A stretch of DNA of 64,000 bases from positions 41,872 to 105,871 of the forward strand of contig JAHEXI010000007.1 in the NCBI GenBank assembly GCA_023252195.1. Reading direction: 5' to 3'. Positions 1 to 7,754 of this stretch are shown piece by piece (position 1 is the first letter of the stretch; every line of letters starts with the position of its first letter). Both the position numbers and the translations under genes were made by a program. The notes beneath the pieces are model-generated. The model made no database searches. It saw only the letters and a program-made list of their open reading frames with translations, and was not told where the DNA came from. This DNA is from Pseudonocardiales bacterium. GTDB taxonomy: Bacteria; Actinomycetota; Actinomycetes; Mycobacteriales; Pseudonocardiaceae.

Positions 1-130
1 GTGCCGGGTGGCCGTGCCGGGTGGCCGTGCCGGGTGGCCGTGCCGGGTGGCCGTGCCGGGTGGCCGTGCCGGGTGGCCGTGCCGGGTGGCCGTGCCGGGT
101 GGCCGTGCCGGGTGGCCGTGCCGGGTGGCC
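1..130. repeat. 13-bp tandem repeat, 10 perfect copies
   Basis: The unit GTGCCGGGTGGCC is repeated ten times without a mismatch from base 1 to base 130, and further copies may lie to the left. On the minus strand it falls inside the transposase gene, at a place where the normal sequence (codons for RTATRHGH) already contains one and a half units. That suggests slippage expansion. The window starting exactly on a unit boundary may reflect a contig end. Confidence 0.95.
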
Positions 131-342
131 GTGCGCTGCTGGTCGTGGCGACCCTTGATCCCGCACACCGCGGTCACGTCAGCTTCCATCATTGCGGTCA
201 TCACCTGCAACCCGGTGCCCACCGCGAGGGCCAGCAGACCCTCACGAACCTCACCAACCAACTCAGTCAGCGCCACGCTCACCTGCTCCGGCACGACGGG
301 CTGGCTCGTGCCGAGCTTGTCGTTCTGATACTTCTTTCCCAC
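1..342 (-). CDS. IS256-family (mutator) transposase, N-terminal part, runs off the window
   Basis: Reading the minus strand from a GTG at 342, with a GAGGAAGGGGA ribosome site just upstream, gives an open frame to the window edge. It contains the IS256-type N-terminus ALAVGTGLQVMTAMMEADVT followed by VCGIKGRHDQQRTATRHGH. It would act as a DDE transposase, but the catalytic part lies outside the window. From about residue 70 the protein runs into a 13-bp tandem repeat (TATRHGHPARPPG cycling every three units), which ordinary IS256 transposases lack. Because the unit is not a multiple of three, the gene may be knocked out of frame further on. Family assignment is by recognition; the copy is probably non-functional. 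Confidence 0.75.
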   Translation of the reverse strand, partial: MGKKYQNDKLGTSQPVVPEQVSVALTELVGEVREGLLALAVGTGLQVMTAMMEADVTAVCGIKGRHDQQRTATRHGHPARPPGTATRHGHPARPPGTATRHGHPARPPGTATRH

Positions 343-735
343 GGCGGTCCCCTTCCTCGGGTCGTTCTTGGTCGGACACCCGAGTACCTACCGCACGGCA
401 GGTCTCAGGCGGGGGACCGCCGCCTGAAAATCCACGAGCCCTGGGACAACCTCGCAAGAACGCCTGCCGCGACAGCGGCGGCCGGTACTCCCACCGCACA
501 CTCGCCGAGGGCAAAACAACATAAGGAGGCCATGCGCTGCCTGAAACGCCACATCACCGCGTGGGACGGGATCCACTCGCTCGCCGGCTACGCCCCGACG
601 CAGCAGGTTAGCCCGAGGCCACTCGCCGTCGAGACGTACTCTTGCCGATGACAGGACGCACCACAGCCTGTGTCGCTCACTTCGGTGGTTGCCAATAAGT
701 TGAGGTACCGGCGGCGCGCCTTGCGGGCGGCTCGC
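343..735. other. Intergenic region with a transposase scrap
   Basis: This gap lies between the IS256-type transposase and the channel gene. Apart from the IS110-like C-terminal scrap listed separately (about 456-600) and the transposase ribosome site near 343-355, I see no gene. The longer track ORFs here have no recognisable protein. Confidence 0.6.
456..600 (+). pseudogene. Transposase C-terminal remnant (IS110-like)
   Basis: Two adjacent frames read SHRTLAEGKT and then HKEAMRCLKRHIT. Together these resemble the C-terminal EGKxxxEAxRCLKRR segment of IS110-group transposases. The frame shifts between them and neither end continues into homologous sequence, so this is a short decayed scrap. 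Family assignment is tentative. Confidence 0.35.
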
Positions 736-737
736 CT

Positions 738-1853
738 TCAACCGGAGTTCGTGTCCTCGAAATACTTGGAGTAGAGCTCGTCGTAGGTGCCGTCGGCTGT
801 GATGTCGAGCAACGTCTCGTTGATCTTTTTGCGCAGCGCCGAACCGGTCGGTAGCGCGATGCCGTAGTTCTCGCGCGTGAAGATGCCGCCGACCATGGTC
901 TCGTTGGTGTTGCGGGTGAGCTTGATGTGGTTTTGCAGGACTGGAGCATCGAAGACGATGGCATCGACCCCGCCGGAATCCAGCTGCCGGTAGGCGTCGT
1001 TGATGGTGGGGACGCCGGTGAACGTGATGGCGTGGGCTGTCAGGTACGCCGCCGCTGAACTGCCGGTGACGGTGACGACCTTCGCCCCGCCCAGGTCCTG
1101 CACCCCGGTGATCTTGCTTTGGATGTTCTGCACGGTCAGCTGGCTGGCGAGGGCTGCGGTGAACACCGAGACGAAGCTGACGCCCACGATGGTCCACATC
1201 ACTGCGGCGGCCCGGCCCAGCGGCCGTTTGGGGTCCGCGACGCCGTAGTCGCCGACCAGCCCGAGCCCAGCGGCCTTGTATATCCCCAGCCCGACGCCGG
1301 CGAGGTAGCCGAGCTGGGTATGACGCCGGGTGGCGAGCCAGACCAGGTGCCCTGCGATGATCAAGGCGGCCACCAGCGCCAGCAGGTAGCGCCCCAGCCC
1401 AGCGATGACGAAGCTGGCCAGCTCGGTGGTCCAGTTCGATGAGCTTCCACGAGGTGTGGTCATCACTTCCAGCCCGGCGCTGAACATGGGATAGCTGAAG
1501 TCGAGCATCTGCTCGCGGTCCTTGGTGATGGTGATCCCGGCGATGCCGACGTCGACGGTGGAGGTTTGCGCATCCGTCAGCAGTGAGGGGAGGGTGTCGT
1601 GCCAGACGTAGCTCGTCTGCCAGGAGTTGCGCCGCGCAATCTCGTTCCACAAGTCGATGCTGAAGCCGTGATACTGATCGCCGTTCCTCGTCACGAATGG
1701 GTCGAGCGGCTTGATCCCCACCTTGATGGTGCTGCCTGGAGCACCGTCGGCGTCGCGCCTCGTCGTATCCGCGGACGCCGCTGACGCTGCGGCCACGGTC
1801 AGTATCAGCCCTACCCCAACAATGGCCGCCCATCTGCGTGTTCGGATCATCAC
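738..1853 (-). CDS. Prokaryotic ionotropic-glutamate-receptor-like channel protein
   Basis: The 371-aa protein has a signal peptide (residues 1-28). It then has a periplasmic amino-acid-binding lobe S1 (about 42-140) with the ITITKDREQMLDFSYP ligand signature including Arg113, and a membrane segment (about 145-173). A pore-loop region (about 185-208), a second membrane segment (about 212-236) and a second lobe S2 (about 250-366) with VDAIVFD follow. This split binding-protein/pore order is that of GluR0-type bacterial glutamate receptors. FTAALASQLTVQNI after the second helix parallels the SYTANLAAFL motif of animal iGluRs. The expected TVGYGD filter is replaced by LVGDYGVADP, so ion selectivity is uncertain. 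It starts at a double ATG. Neighbours are mobile elements, giving no pathway hint. Confidence 0.75.
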   Translation of the reverse strand: MMIRTRRWAAIVGVGLILTVAAASAASADTTRRDADGAPGSTIKVGIKPLDPFVTRNGDQYHGFSIDLWNEIARRNSWQTSYVWHDTLPSLLTDAQTSTVDVGIAGITITKDREQMLDFSYPMFSAGLEVMTTPRGSSSNWTTELASFVIAGLGRYLLALVAALIIAGHLVWLATRRHTQLGYLAGVGLGIYKAAGLGLVGDYGVADPKRPLGRAAAVMWTIVGVSFVSVFTAALASQLTVQNIQSKITGVQDLGGAKVVTVTGSSAAAYLTAHAITFTGVPTINDAYRQLDSGGVDAIVFDAPVLQNHIKLTRNTNETMVGGIFTRENYGIALPTGSALRKKINETLLDITADGTYDELYSKYFEDTNSG

Positions 1854-2004
1854 GACGTGACAGTATGCCCCCGGGGAATGGTGACGCCGCTTGTTGAGCG
1901 CGTGCTCGTTCCACGATCGGGACGGCGAGCAGTGCCAGCATGGCGCCCTCGGTCAGCACCCTGAGCAGGGCCTGGGCGGGCTGGAAGCCGCCCTCGCGCC
2001 CACC

Positions 2005-2826
2005 GGCGGTGTTGCGTTATGCGAAGCGGTGGCAGCCTGAAGTCGTTCCGGTGGTTTGATCAGATGGCCATGGTCAGTTCGGTGAAGGCGCCCATCACCT
2101 GCAGCGTCGTGGGTTCCTCGCTCCCGAGTTCGTAGTGTCCGCGGCCGGAGGTTCTGGACGAACGCGTGCCCTGCGGTGATCACTCGTGCACAGCGGAGCT
2201 GTTTGAGTCCGCGCATCGGCCGGAGCCGGGACTTCAATCGGCCGTGATCGGTTTCGATCCGGTTATTGGCGTATTGCTCGGTATGGTGCCAGGCGCCCGG
2301 GGCCAGCTCATCAAGGACCCGCGGGTATACCGCCGCTTTGTCGGTGATGACCTCGACCGGGATGACCGTGGTGGTGTTCAGCGCCTGGGTGAAGAATCGG
2401 CGGGTGGCCGCCTGGTCTCGCTTCTCCGCCACCAGAACATCGATGACCTGGCCGAACTGGTCGATCGCACGGTACAGGTAGACCCACCGACCGCTGACCT
2501 TGACGTAGGTTTCGTCGATAAACCAGCGATCCCCGGGCACGTGCCGGCAGGGCTGGGCCGCGTCGATCAGCAGCGGAGTGAACCGCTGCACCCAGCGATA
2601 GACGATGACGTGGTCGACCGGCACTCCGCGCTCAGCCAGCAGCTCTTCAACATCGCGATACGACAGTCCATAACGGAGATACCAGCGCACTGCCAGCACG
2701 ATCACCTCCCGCGGGAACCGGAAGCCGGTGAACGCCGACGGTGGCGGGAGGACCGGACGAACACGGCAGATGCGGCGCATGAGCTTGAGCATGCCGAACG
2801 ACGTCTTCCCTCTGTGCAACAGTCCC
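2005..2826. mobile_element. IS6-family insertion sequence, about 0.82 kb
   Basis: A single transposase gene fills this stretch. At both ends there is a short, imperfect inverted sequence centred on TGTTGC: GGCGGTGTTGC at about 2005 and, inverted, GGGACTGTTGCAC at about 2826. This fits the GG..CTGTTGCAA type of IS6 termini. I did not see a convincing target duplication. The right boundary is better supported than the left. Confidence 0.6.
2060..2792 (-). pseudogene. IS6-family DDE transposase with C-terminal frameshift
   Basis: The protein has the IS6 pattern: GFRFPREVIVLAVRWYLRYGLSYRDVEELL, then catalytic blocks DRWFIDETYVKV (first D), EVITDKAAVYPRV (second D) and NRIETDHGRLK (E). Near 2141-2149 one extra base in a GGCCGCGG run shifts the frame. 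The expected ending RGHYELGSEEPTTLQVMGAF reads in the next frame to a TGA at 2060, whereas the track ORF runs on to 1953 as nonsense. The ATG at 2792 is preferred over the TTG at 2819. All catalytic residues lie before the shift, so partial activity cannot be excluded. Confidence 0.8.
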
Positions 2827-3170
2827 GGTCAGGGTGGGTGCCCGTAGCAGGCTCACGGGGGTCGTTAGCGTGCGTTCCGGTTCGTTCGCAGCTCGCGTGC
2901 GATCTTGCTCTAGGGCGGACATCGCCTGGTCGGGTAGCACGCAACGACCGTGATCTTGGCGTCCGGAAGTCCTCAGTAACGAACAAGATCAAGTCGGACT
3001 GTTCGGAGATTGATTCGGTGTCTCCGGCGCCAGTTGGCGCGATTCTAACGGCGCTGCTCACAGTGCCGTAAGCCGATCGACCAACGGCTTCACAAGTTTC
3101 GGTTGACGAGACGTGCGTGGTCGCGTGCGCGCCGCCCGAGGAGGCGGATGCAACTGATAGGAATTCCAAC
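2827..3170. other. Intergenic region without a recognisable gene
   Basis: Minus-strand ORFs in this gap have no familiar motif. The only structure noticed is a small hairpin, GCGCCA-GT-TGGCGC, at 3027-3040. Confidence 0.5.
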
Positions 3171-3685
3171 ATGATCCTCCCGAAGGTCCGAGACCCTCGC
3201 TTCTGACAATCCGTCGCGGTGGGAGCCTGGCCGACTCGGATCACCATCTCCTCGCTCTGTGGGCGGCTTCGTGCGCAGAGCACGTTCTTGACCTTTTCGA
3301 GTCGGCTCAGCCACAGGACCCACGACCGCGTCAGGCGATCGAGCATGCCCGCGCTTGGGTGCGTGGCGAGGTCACAATGACCCAAGCTCGCGCGGCGGGC
3401 GGCCATGCAATGGGCGCGGCCAGAAACCTGCGTGGAGCAGCACGGCATGCCGCCTACGCTGCGGGCCAAGCCGGGGCCGTCGCACACGTCGCCGCGCACG
3501 AGCTTGGCGCTGCCGCCTACGCGATCAAGGCCGCACGTGCTGCCGTGCCGGGAGGCGAGAGCGAGGCTGCAGGCCGACTCGAGTGCCGGTGGCAGCGTGA
3601 CCAGCTTCCGGAGGCGATTCGCGAGCTCGTACTTGACGACCAGCGGTTGCGAAACGAAATCTGCTGGTCAGTGTTTGACAGCTGA
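3171..3685 (+). pseudogene. Imm-5-like putative immunity protein, early frameshift
   Basis: An ATG at 3171 begins MILPKVRDPRF and then meets TGA at codon 12. One frame over, translation continues as TIRRGGSLADSDHHLLALWA, CAEHVLDLFESA, PRPRQAIEHARAWVRGEVTM and the Ala-rich helical part AAYAAGQAGAVAHVAAHELG. It ends QLPEAIRELVLDDQRLRNEI. This is the layout of the small helical Imm-5-like proteins often labelled putative immunity protein. Loss of one base at about 3204 explains the break; a sequencing error would look the same. The ATG at 3377 could give a shortened product. No toxin gene lies beside it. Confidence 0.6.
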
Positions 3686-3867
3686 GCGCGTCGCGACGCC
3701 AGGACCGCCCCCAAGCCCACCAAGCAGACGCCGTGAACTTACCCGTCCGGCTCAATCTGGGCGACCGGAACGCCTGTCCAGTAGCCGAACGTCTTGCGGA
3801 TCCCTGACCGATGCCCACATCGCCGACATCTTCTTCGAGTGGACCGCTCCGGCCGCCCGCCAGGTGT

Positions 3868-4371
3868 CTAGCTGCTGGGCGTCCAGGCCCGGGACGTCGG
3901 TGCGGCAAGCTCGGCCAGGTGGTGCAGCGAGTTGGTGAGATGCTCAGGGCGGAACGGCGGGAACTGGATGCCTCGCTCCCGGATGAACTGCGGCACCGCC
4001 GACCAGCCGTAGGTGAGCGTGACCTCAGTCTCGGACGGACCGAGCGGCGCCACGTCGTAACGCCAGATCCAGCCGCCGAACTCCAGGTGACCGTCGTCCT
4101 TCTCCTGCCCCGTCAGCCAGGCAATGGCGCGCGGCGGGTCAAGCACCTGGACCTTGTTGACCACCTGGTAGTCACCGTTTGGATGGTTAGCGTGATACAT
4201 GTCCATCCGGAAAATCTGCCCCACCTCGGTCAGCGGCGCCCGGTCGACAGCTTCCTGAACCCAGCCGGTGCCATCGATCGCAGAATGGGTCGTCGGGTCC
4301 GCCAGCACCGCGAACACCCTCGCGGCGGGCACGGCGACAGTCAGGGTGGCGCTCACATTCTCCTGGTCCAC
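3868..4371 (-). CDS. SRPBCC-family (polyketide cyclase / AHSA1-like) protein
   Basis: This 167-aa protein opens ENVSATLTVAVPAARVFAVL, the usual first strand and helix of START/SRPBCC folds. It continues with the AIAWLTGQ and WRYDVAPLGPSETEVTLTYG segments that form the second half of the helix-grip fold. Such proteins bind hydrophobic ligands or act in polyketide cyclisation and stress responses; the ligand cannot be read from sequence. It begins at ATG 4371. It stands alone among transposon remnants, with no operon partner. The last 15 residues are variable. Confidence 0.75.
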   Translation of the reverse strand: MDQENVSATLTVAVPAARVFAVLADPTTHSAIDGTGWVQEAVDRAPLTEVGQIFRMDMYHANHPNGDYQVVNKVQVLDPPRAIAWLTGQEKDDGHLEFGGWIWRYDVAPLGPSETEVTLTYGWSAVPQFIRERGIQFPPFRPEHLTNSLHHLAELAAPTSRAWTPSS

Positions 4372-4772
4372 GCGGTATGCACGCTCCTTGTCATCTCATC
4401 TCGGGCCTCCCGCAGGCGCGGAAGGGGGACATTCCAACATGTAGACGACGCGGCGAGGCGGAACTCATCGGTCGTGTGGGCGGAACCCGCACCCGTGCCG
4501 CCGCTACCCCGACGCGATCCCGCTGCGCACTAATTGAGCCAACTCGGGATCGAGCGGCCGCTGTGAGCTGACTTGTCCGGCTCGACGAACCCGCTACGGG
4601 AGCGCCGCAGGTCAGGAGGGGTGTGGCCGCAGGGGTCTGTCGTAAGGGTGGTTCGGTGAAGAATTCCGCAGGGGTGCCTTAACCGGCACATGCCTTATCT
4701 GTCTGTGCCTCCAACAGTTCGCGCCCGACGCTGGCGCAGAACTGGGGGATGGCTGGTCTTACGGTGTGGGCT
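4372..4772. other. Intergenic region, possible Tn3-type terminal sequence
   Basis: No convincing gene is present. At 4671 the sequence GGGGTGCCTTAACCGGCAC begins with the GGGG that typifies Tn3-family ends, about 100 bp before a Tn3-type transposase remnant. It may therefore be a surviving terminal repeat. No matching second end was found. Confidence 0.3.
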
Positions 4773-4919
4773 GTGCCGGTGGAGTTTCTCAGTGATCAGG
4801 AAGCGGCGGCGTTCGGTCGTTATGGCGGCTCGGTGTCGCGGGCCGATTTGGAGCGGTTCTTTTTCTGGATGACCGCGACCGGAAGCTGGTGGGCGGGCTG
4901 CGGGGGGCATCGTCAACTT
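4773..4919 (+). pseudogene. Tn3-family transposase N-terminal remnant (DUF4158)
   Basis: From GTG 4773 the frame reads PVEFLSDQEAAAFGRYGG and SRADLERFFF, the conserved opening of Tn3-type transposases with the DUF4158 domain. Directly after, the expected LDDRDRKLVGGLRG appears only after a one-base shift, and homology then stops. Fewer than 60 of roughly 950 residues remain. Confidence 0.65.
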
Positions 4920-4993
4920 GGTGAGTTGCCTGGTGGCTGGGATGATCGGCGGGTTGATCTCGGCAGGGAGGGGCTGGGTTCGTGGCCGCCGTT

Positions 4994-5070
4994 GTGCCGT
5001 CTTACAGGGGGTTCCGGTATCCGGCGGCGATCATCAGCCACTGCGTGTGGCTCTACCACCGGTTCCCGCT
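4994..5070 (+). pseudogene. Transposase N-terminal fragment (IS6-like)
   Basis: The frame reads YRGFRYPAAIISHCVWLYHR, which matches the start of an IS6-like transposase of a different subgroup from the one at 2.0-2.8 kb. It stops abruptly where tRNA-derived sequence begins. Confidence 0.55.
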
Positions 5071-5113
5071 CATAATCCGTCAGGTCGTGGGTTCGATCCC
5101 CACTCGCCCCACC
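5071..5113 (+). other. tRNA 3'-half, attachment-site-like repeat (left copy)
   Basis: CTCATAA (an anticodon loop with CAT) is followed by TCCGT, a variable loop, the T arm GTGGGTTCGATCCCCAC and an acceptor-like TCGCCCC. There is no 5' half, so this is not an expressed tRNA gene. Bases 5074-5099 recur identically at 9874-9899. Phage-type integrases often use tRNA 3' ends as attachment sites, and an integrase remnant begins 60 bp to the right. I read it as a decayed att site. Confidence 0.55.
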
Positions 5114-5159
5114 GGTCTACCAGCGGAAACAGTCCAATCTCGCTCCTGTCAGATGATCC

Positions 5160-5669
5160 ATGGGCATGGGTTTGGCCATGAGCTGCGCTGTGGGCATGGC
5201 CACAGCACGTGCCAGGCATGGCGGCGAGCGACTCCAAGGCAACATCGAAGCTCGCGGCGACACGCTGCGCGTCCGCGTCTACGCGGGGCCCAACCCGACG
5301 ACCGGCAGGACCGTGTCCGTGCGCGGTACCGACGACGCGGCCCGTCGCATCGCGCGGCAGACCCTCAACCGCCTGGTTGCCGAAGCGGACAAGGGCCGCC
5401 GGCAGCCCTCGGTGATCTCCCTGGGTCACGTCAGCGACGAGTGGCTGCGGGTCGCCGAGCATGAGGACAGCACCCGCGAGGCCTACATCGAGCGCACGAT
5501 CAAACCGGCTCCCGGTTCAATGTCGATTGCGAAGCTCCACACCAAGCTCGTGGACCGCGTCGGCCGCATCAACCCGAACCTCCCGGTCCATGAGGCGGCC
5601 AGAACGACGAGGAAGGGAGGCCCACGGGTAGCCATTAGCCATGCCCGAAGGCGTGACCGACGGACCTGA
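5160..5669 (+). pseudogene. Tyrosine-type integrase, N-terminal remnant
   Basis: The ORF contains GDTLRVRVYAGPNPTTGRTV, then DDAARRIARQTLNRLVAEAD, then LGHVSDEWLRVAEHEDSTRE. These are the arm-binding and core-binding N-terminal domains of actinobacterial phage/ICE integrases. Homology ends near 5558 (SIAKLHTKLVDR), before the catalytic R-H-R-Y domain. The rest of the ORF is unrelated sequence. Its position beside a tRNA-derived repeat fits an integrated element that lost the 3' part of its integrase. Confidence 0.7.
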
Positions 5670-5698
5670 CGAGTTCTCGAGGAACTCGACGCGACGGC

Positions 5699-6007
5699 GT
5701 GAAGTTCGAGCGGACAGACAGCTTCAAATCGGACTGGCGGCGGCTGTCCGAGGCCGAACGTGAGCTATTCTGATCTGCGCTCAAACATTTTCACATTGCT
5801 GCAGAGTGCGTCGTCGCGGACCCGCGGGTACGTTGGCCGGGGAGTCTGCGAATCAAGCGAGTTGTTAGTGCGCCCCGAATGTGGGAGATGACTTGGTCGT
5901 TTTCCGGGCCCGACGGTCGTGTCACGTTCGAGTGGGTCGAGATTGACGGCGCATCCGCCATCAGGTGGCGTCGGATTGGTACTCATGAGATCTTCCGCGA
6001 ACCGTAA
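5699..6007 (+). pseudogene. RelE-like small protein with one in-frame TGA
   Basis: A 102-codon frame from GTG 5699 reads KFERTDSFKSDWRRLSEAER, then a TGA at 5771 (CGA to TGA would restore Arg). It then continues AADPRVRWPGSLRIKRV and EMTWSFSGPDGRVTFEWVEI to RWRRIGTHEIFREP. It resembles small RelE/ParE-type proteins found in actinomycete mobile DNA, though toxin identity is inferred. No clear antitoxin lies upstream. The C-terminal 60 codons have a second copy at 32.49-32.68 kb. Confidence 0.5.
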
Positions 6008-6051
6008 GGACCGCTGGGCGCACCGGCCGGACGTCGCGGACCTTGAATCCC

Positions 6052-6090
6052 AGTCCGGGCGAAACCTGTCCATGGATTTGTCCATGAACT
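6052..6090 (+). repeat. Dispersed repeat, copy 1 (SGRNLSMDLS segment)
   Basis: GGGCGAAACCTGTCCATGGA followed by TTTGTCCATG recurs with few changes at 9745-9778. It contains the inverted sequence CATGGA-TTTG-TCCATG. In both copies one frame encodes SGRNLSMDLS. Confidence 0.6.
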
Positions 6091-6239
6091 TCGGTGCCAA
6101 GGATGCCTCTGTAGCACGCTGAGCGCGGTGGGTACACCGCCTACAGGTTCTATGGTGCCGGTTTTGGCCGGCTGGTTACCTGCGCCCCCGGCTCTGACCC
6201 CTCATAGTCCGGACTGTGGTTGGGTGGTAGGGCAGCTGA

Positions 6240-7685
6240 TCATGGGCTGGCCTCAGTGTGGAGGACACCGTGGGTGACGGCGGTTAGCAGGGAGTGGTAG
6301 TCGCGTTCGGTTTGCTCGGCGTAGCTGCGGGCGAATCGGCACATGGCCCGGTCGATTTTGTCGCTGTTGCCGAGGTAGCCGGCGATCATGGAGGCGCCGC
6401 TGGTGCGGGCGTGTCCTTTGGCCAGCAGCAGGCCGCAGATCGCGGCGTAGTCGGCCAGGGCGGGGGCGTCGATGCCGTCGATGGTGACGGCGCCTTTCAT
6501 GTCCCGGAATTGTCGGACGTAGTACTGGTGGTCTCCGACGGTGGTCCATCCCAGCAGCGGATCGCTGACGGTCTGCAGCGCCTGCTGGTAGTCCACCACT
6601 CGCTGGCCCTGGTGGGTGTGCCAGGCCGAATCGCCATGCACGAACTGCGCGACGACGGACCGGCGGGCCTGCTTGAGCTGGAGGAACACGACATCGTCGG
6701 GGCTGCTGCCCTGGCACAGCGCGATGTAGGAACGCAGACCCACCGAGCCCACTCCGACGACCTTGTGAGCGATGTCGATGATGCTGTACCCGGCCAGGAT
6801 GCGCGCCCAGTGGGGAGGCAGCGTCCGCAGGTAGGAGTCCAGTGCTTCGGCGATCCGGTCGGCCTGGCCGGTGTCCAGGCGGGTGATGAGCGGGGGCTCC
6901 TCGACGATGTGGCGGATGCCGTCGCGTTGTTCGGTGAAACGTGGCAGGGCGCGGTCGCTGGTCCGTCGGCGCGCCCGTTGTGCTGCCCGCTTCATCTCCT
7001 TGCGCAGCGTGTCGCGGGTCGCGGTCGTCTGTAGCCGGTCGAGGTCGAGCCGCTCATAGGAGCGGGCCAACAGCGGCTGCTCTGCAAGGTAAGCCATATG
7101 CTCGCGGTAGGCAGCAACACAGCGCGCAACAGCCTCCTGGCACGCGTGCTCCGGGGAACCGTTCTGCCGACCGGCGACCCACACGCTGGTCACCAGCCGG
7201 CGCAGATCCCACTCCCAGGCCCCCGGGTGCGCCTCATCGAAGTCGTTGAGGTCAAAGACGAGATCGCGCTCGGGTGAGGCGTAGAAGCCGAAGTTGCCCA
7301 GGTGCGCATCACCGCAGATAACCGGGGTAATACCGGTGGATGGCAGGTGAGCGAAGTCCTCGGCCATGATCGCGGCAGCGCCACGGAGGAAGGCGTAGGG
7401 GGAGGCGATCATTCGACCAATCCGGACCGGGATCAGCCGGTCCAGCCGACCTTGGTGGGTTGTAATGATCTGTTGCACCGGGTCGACGCGGCTTTCGGGC
7501 ACACTCCAGTCGCCCAGCGCTGATCGGGGCACCCGCTTGCGCAGCGATCGCCCGATGGCGTACCGCTGCGGTCGGGGAGTCGCCGGCTGACGCAGCGAAA
7601 CAAACCCCCGGCTATCGGCCGAGGACAGAACAACATGCCGATCGCGGTCTCGTCCGCCGTCGTTGGCCCCACGCCCGGACATCAT
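6240..7685 (-). CDS. DUF2252 family protein
   Basis: This 481-aa protein shows the DUF2252 signatures: GRSLRKRVPRSALGDW (about 45-60), ICGDAHLGNFGFY (about 123-135) and VFDLNDFDEAHPGAWEWDLR (about 143-162). The paired acidic blocks resemble the catalytic loop and metal-binding loop of aminoglycoside-phosphotransferase-type kinases, so a kinase-like fold is likely. The substrate is unknown. The length is slightly above the usual 430-470 aa. The ATG-ATG start is used; a later start near residue 40 would also fit. It sits inside the tRNA-repeat-bounded segment together with a cupin gene in the same orientation. Confidence 0.8.
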   Translation of the reverse strand: MMSGRGANDGGRDRDRHVVLSSADSRGFVSLRQPATPRPQRYAIGRSLRKRVPRSALGDWSVPESRVDPVQQIITTHQGRLDRLIPVRIGRMIASPYAFLRGAAAIMAEDFAHLPSTGITPVICGDAHLGNFGFYASPERDLVFDLNDFDEAHPGAWEWDLRRLVTSVWVAGRQNGSPEHACQEAVARCVAAYREHMAYLAEQPLLARSYERLDLDRLQTTATRDTLRKEMKRAAQRARRRTSDRALPRFTEQRDGIRHIVEEPPLITRLDTGQADRIAEALDSYLRTLPPHWARILAGYSIIDIAHKVVGVGSVGLRSYIALCQGSSPDDVVFLQLKQARRSVVAQFVHGDSAWHTHQGQRVVDYQQALQTVSDPLLGWTTVGDHQYYVRQFRDMKGAVTIDGIDAPALADYAAICGLLLAKGHARTSGASMIAGYLGNSDKIDRAMCRFARSYAEQTERDYHSLLTAVTHGVLHTEASP

Positions 7686-7754
7686 CCAGCAACTCCACGA
7701 TCCGGAACGTCCATACCACCTCGCAGCATGCGGTAACTACTCGTCTGACGGTGT

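Noticed and set aside
1-651. 216-aa forward ORF across the left repeat
   Set aside because: The repeat gives open frames in several phases by chance; the minus strand carries recognisable transposase sequence.
388-1959. 523-aa minus-strand ORF
   Set aside because: It is an out-of-frame shadow of the glutamate-receptor-like gene; its sequence is Arg/His-rich with no motif.
1859-2004. Minus-strand hydrophobic peptide ALLRVLTEGAMLALLAVPIV next to the IS6 element
   Set aside because: It might be the tail of an interrupted gene, but no family is recognisable and codon use is not decisive.
3090-3323. 77-aa minus-strand ORF
   Set aside because: It lies opposite the start of the Imm-5-like gene and has no recognisable motif.
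5041-5113. A complete tRNA gene
   Set aside because: Only the anticodon loop, T arm and 3' acceptor strand exist; the 5' half is replaced by transposase sequence.
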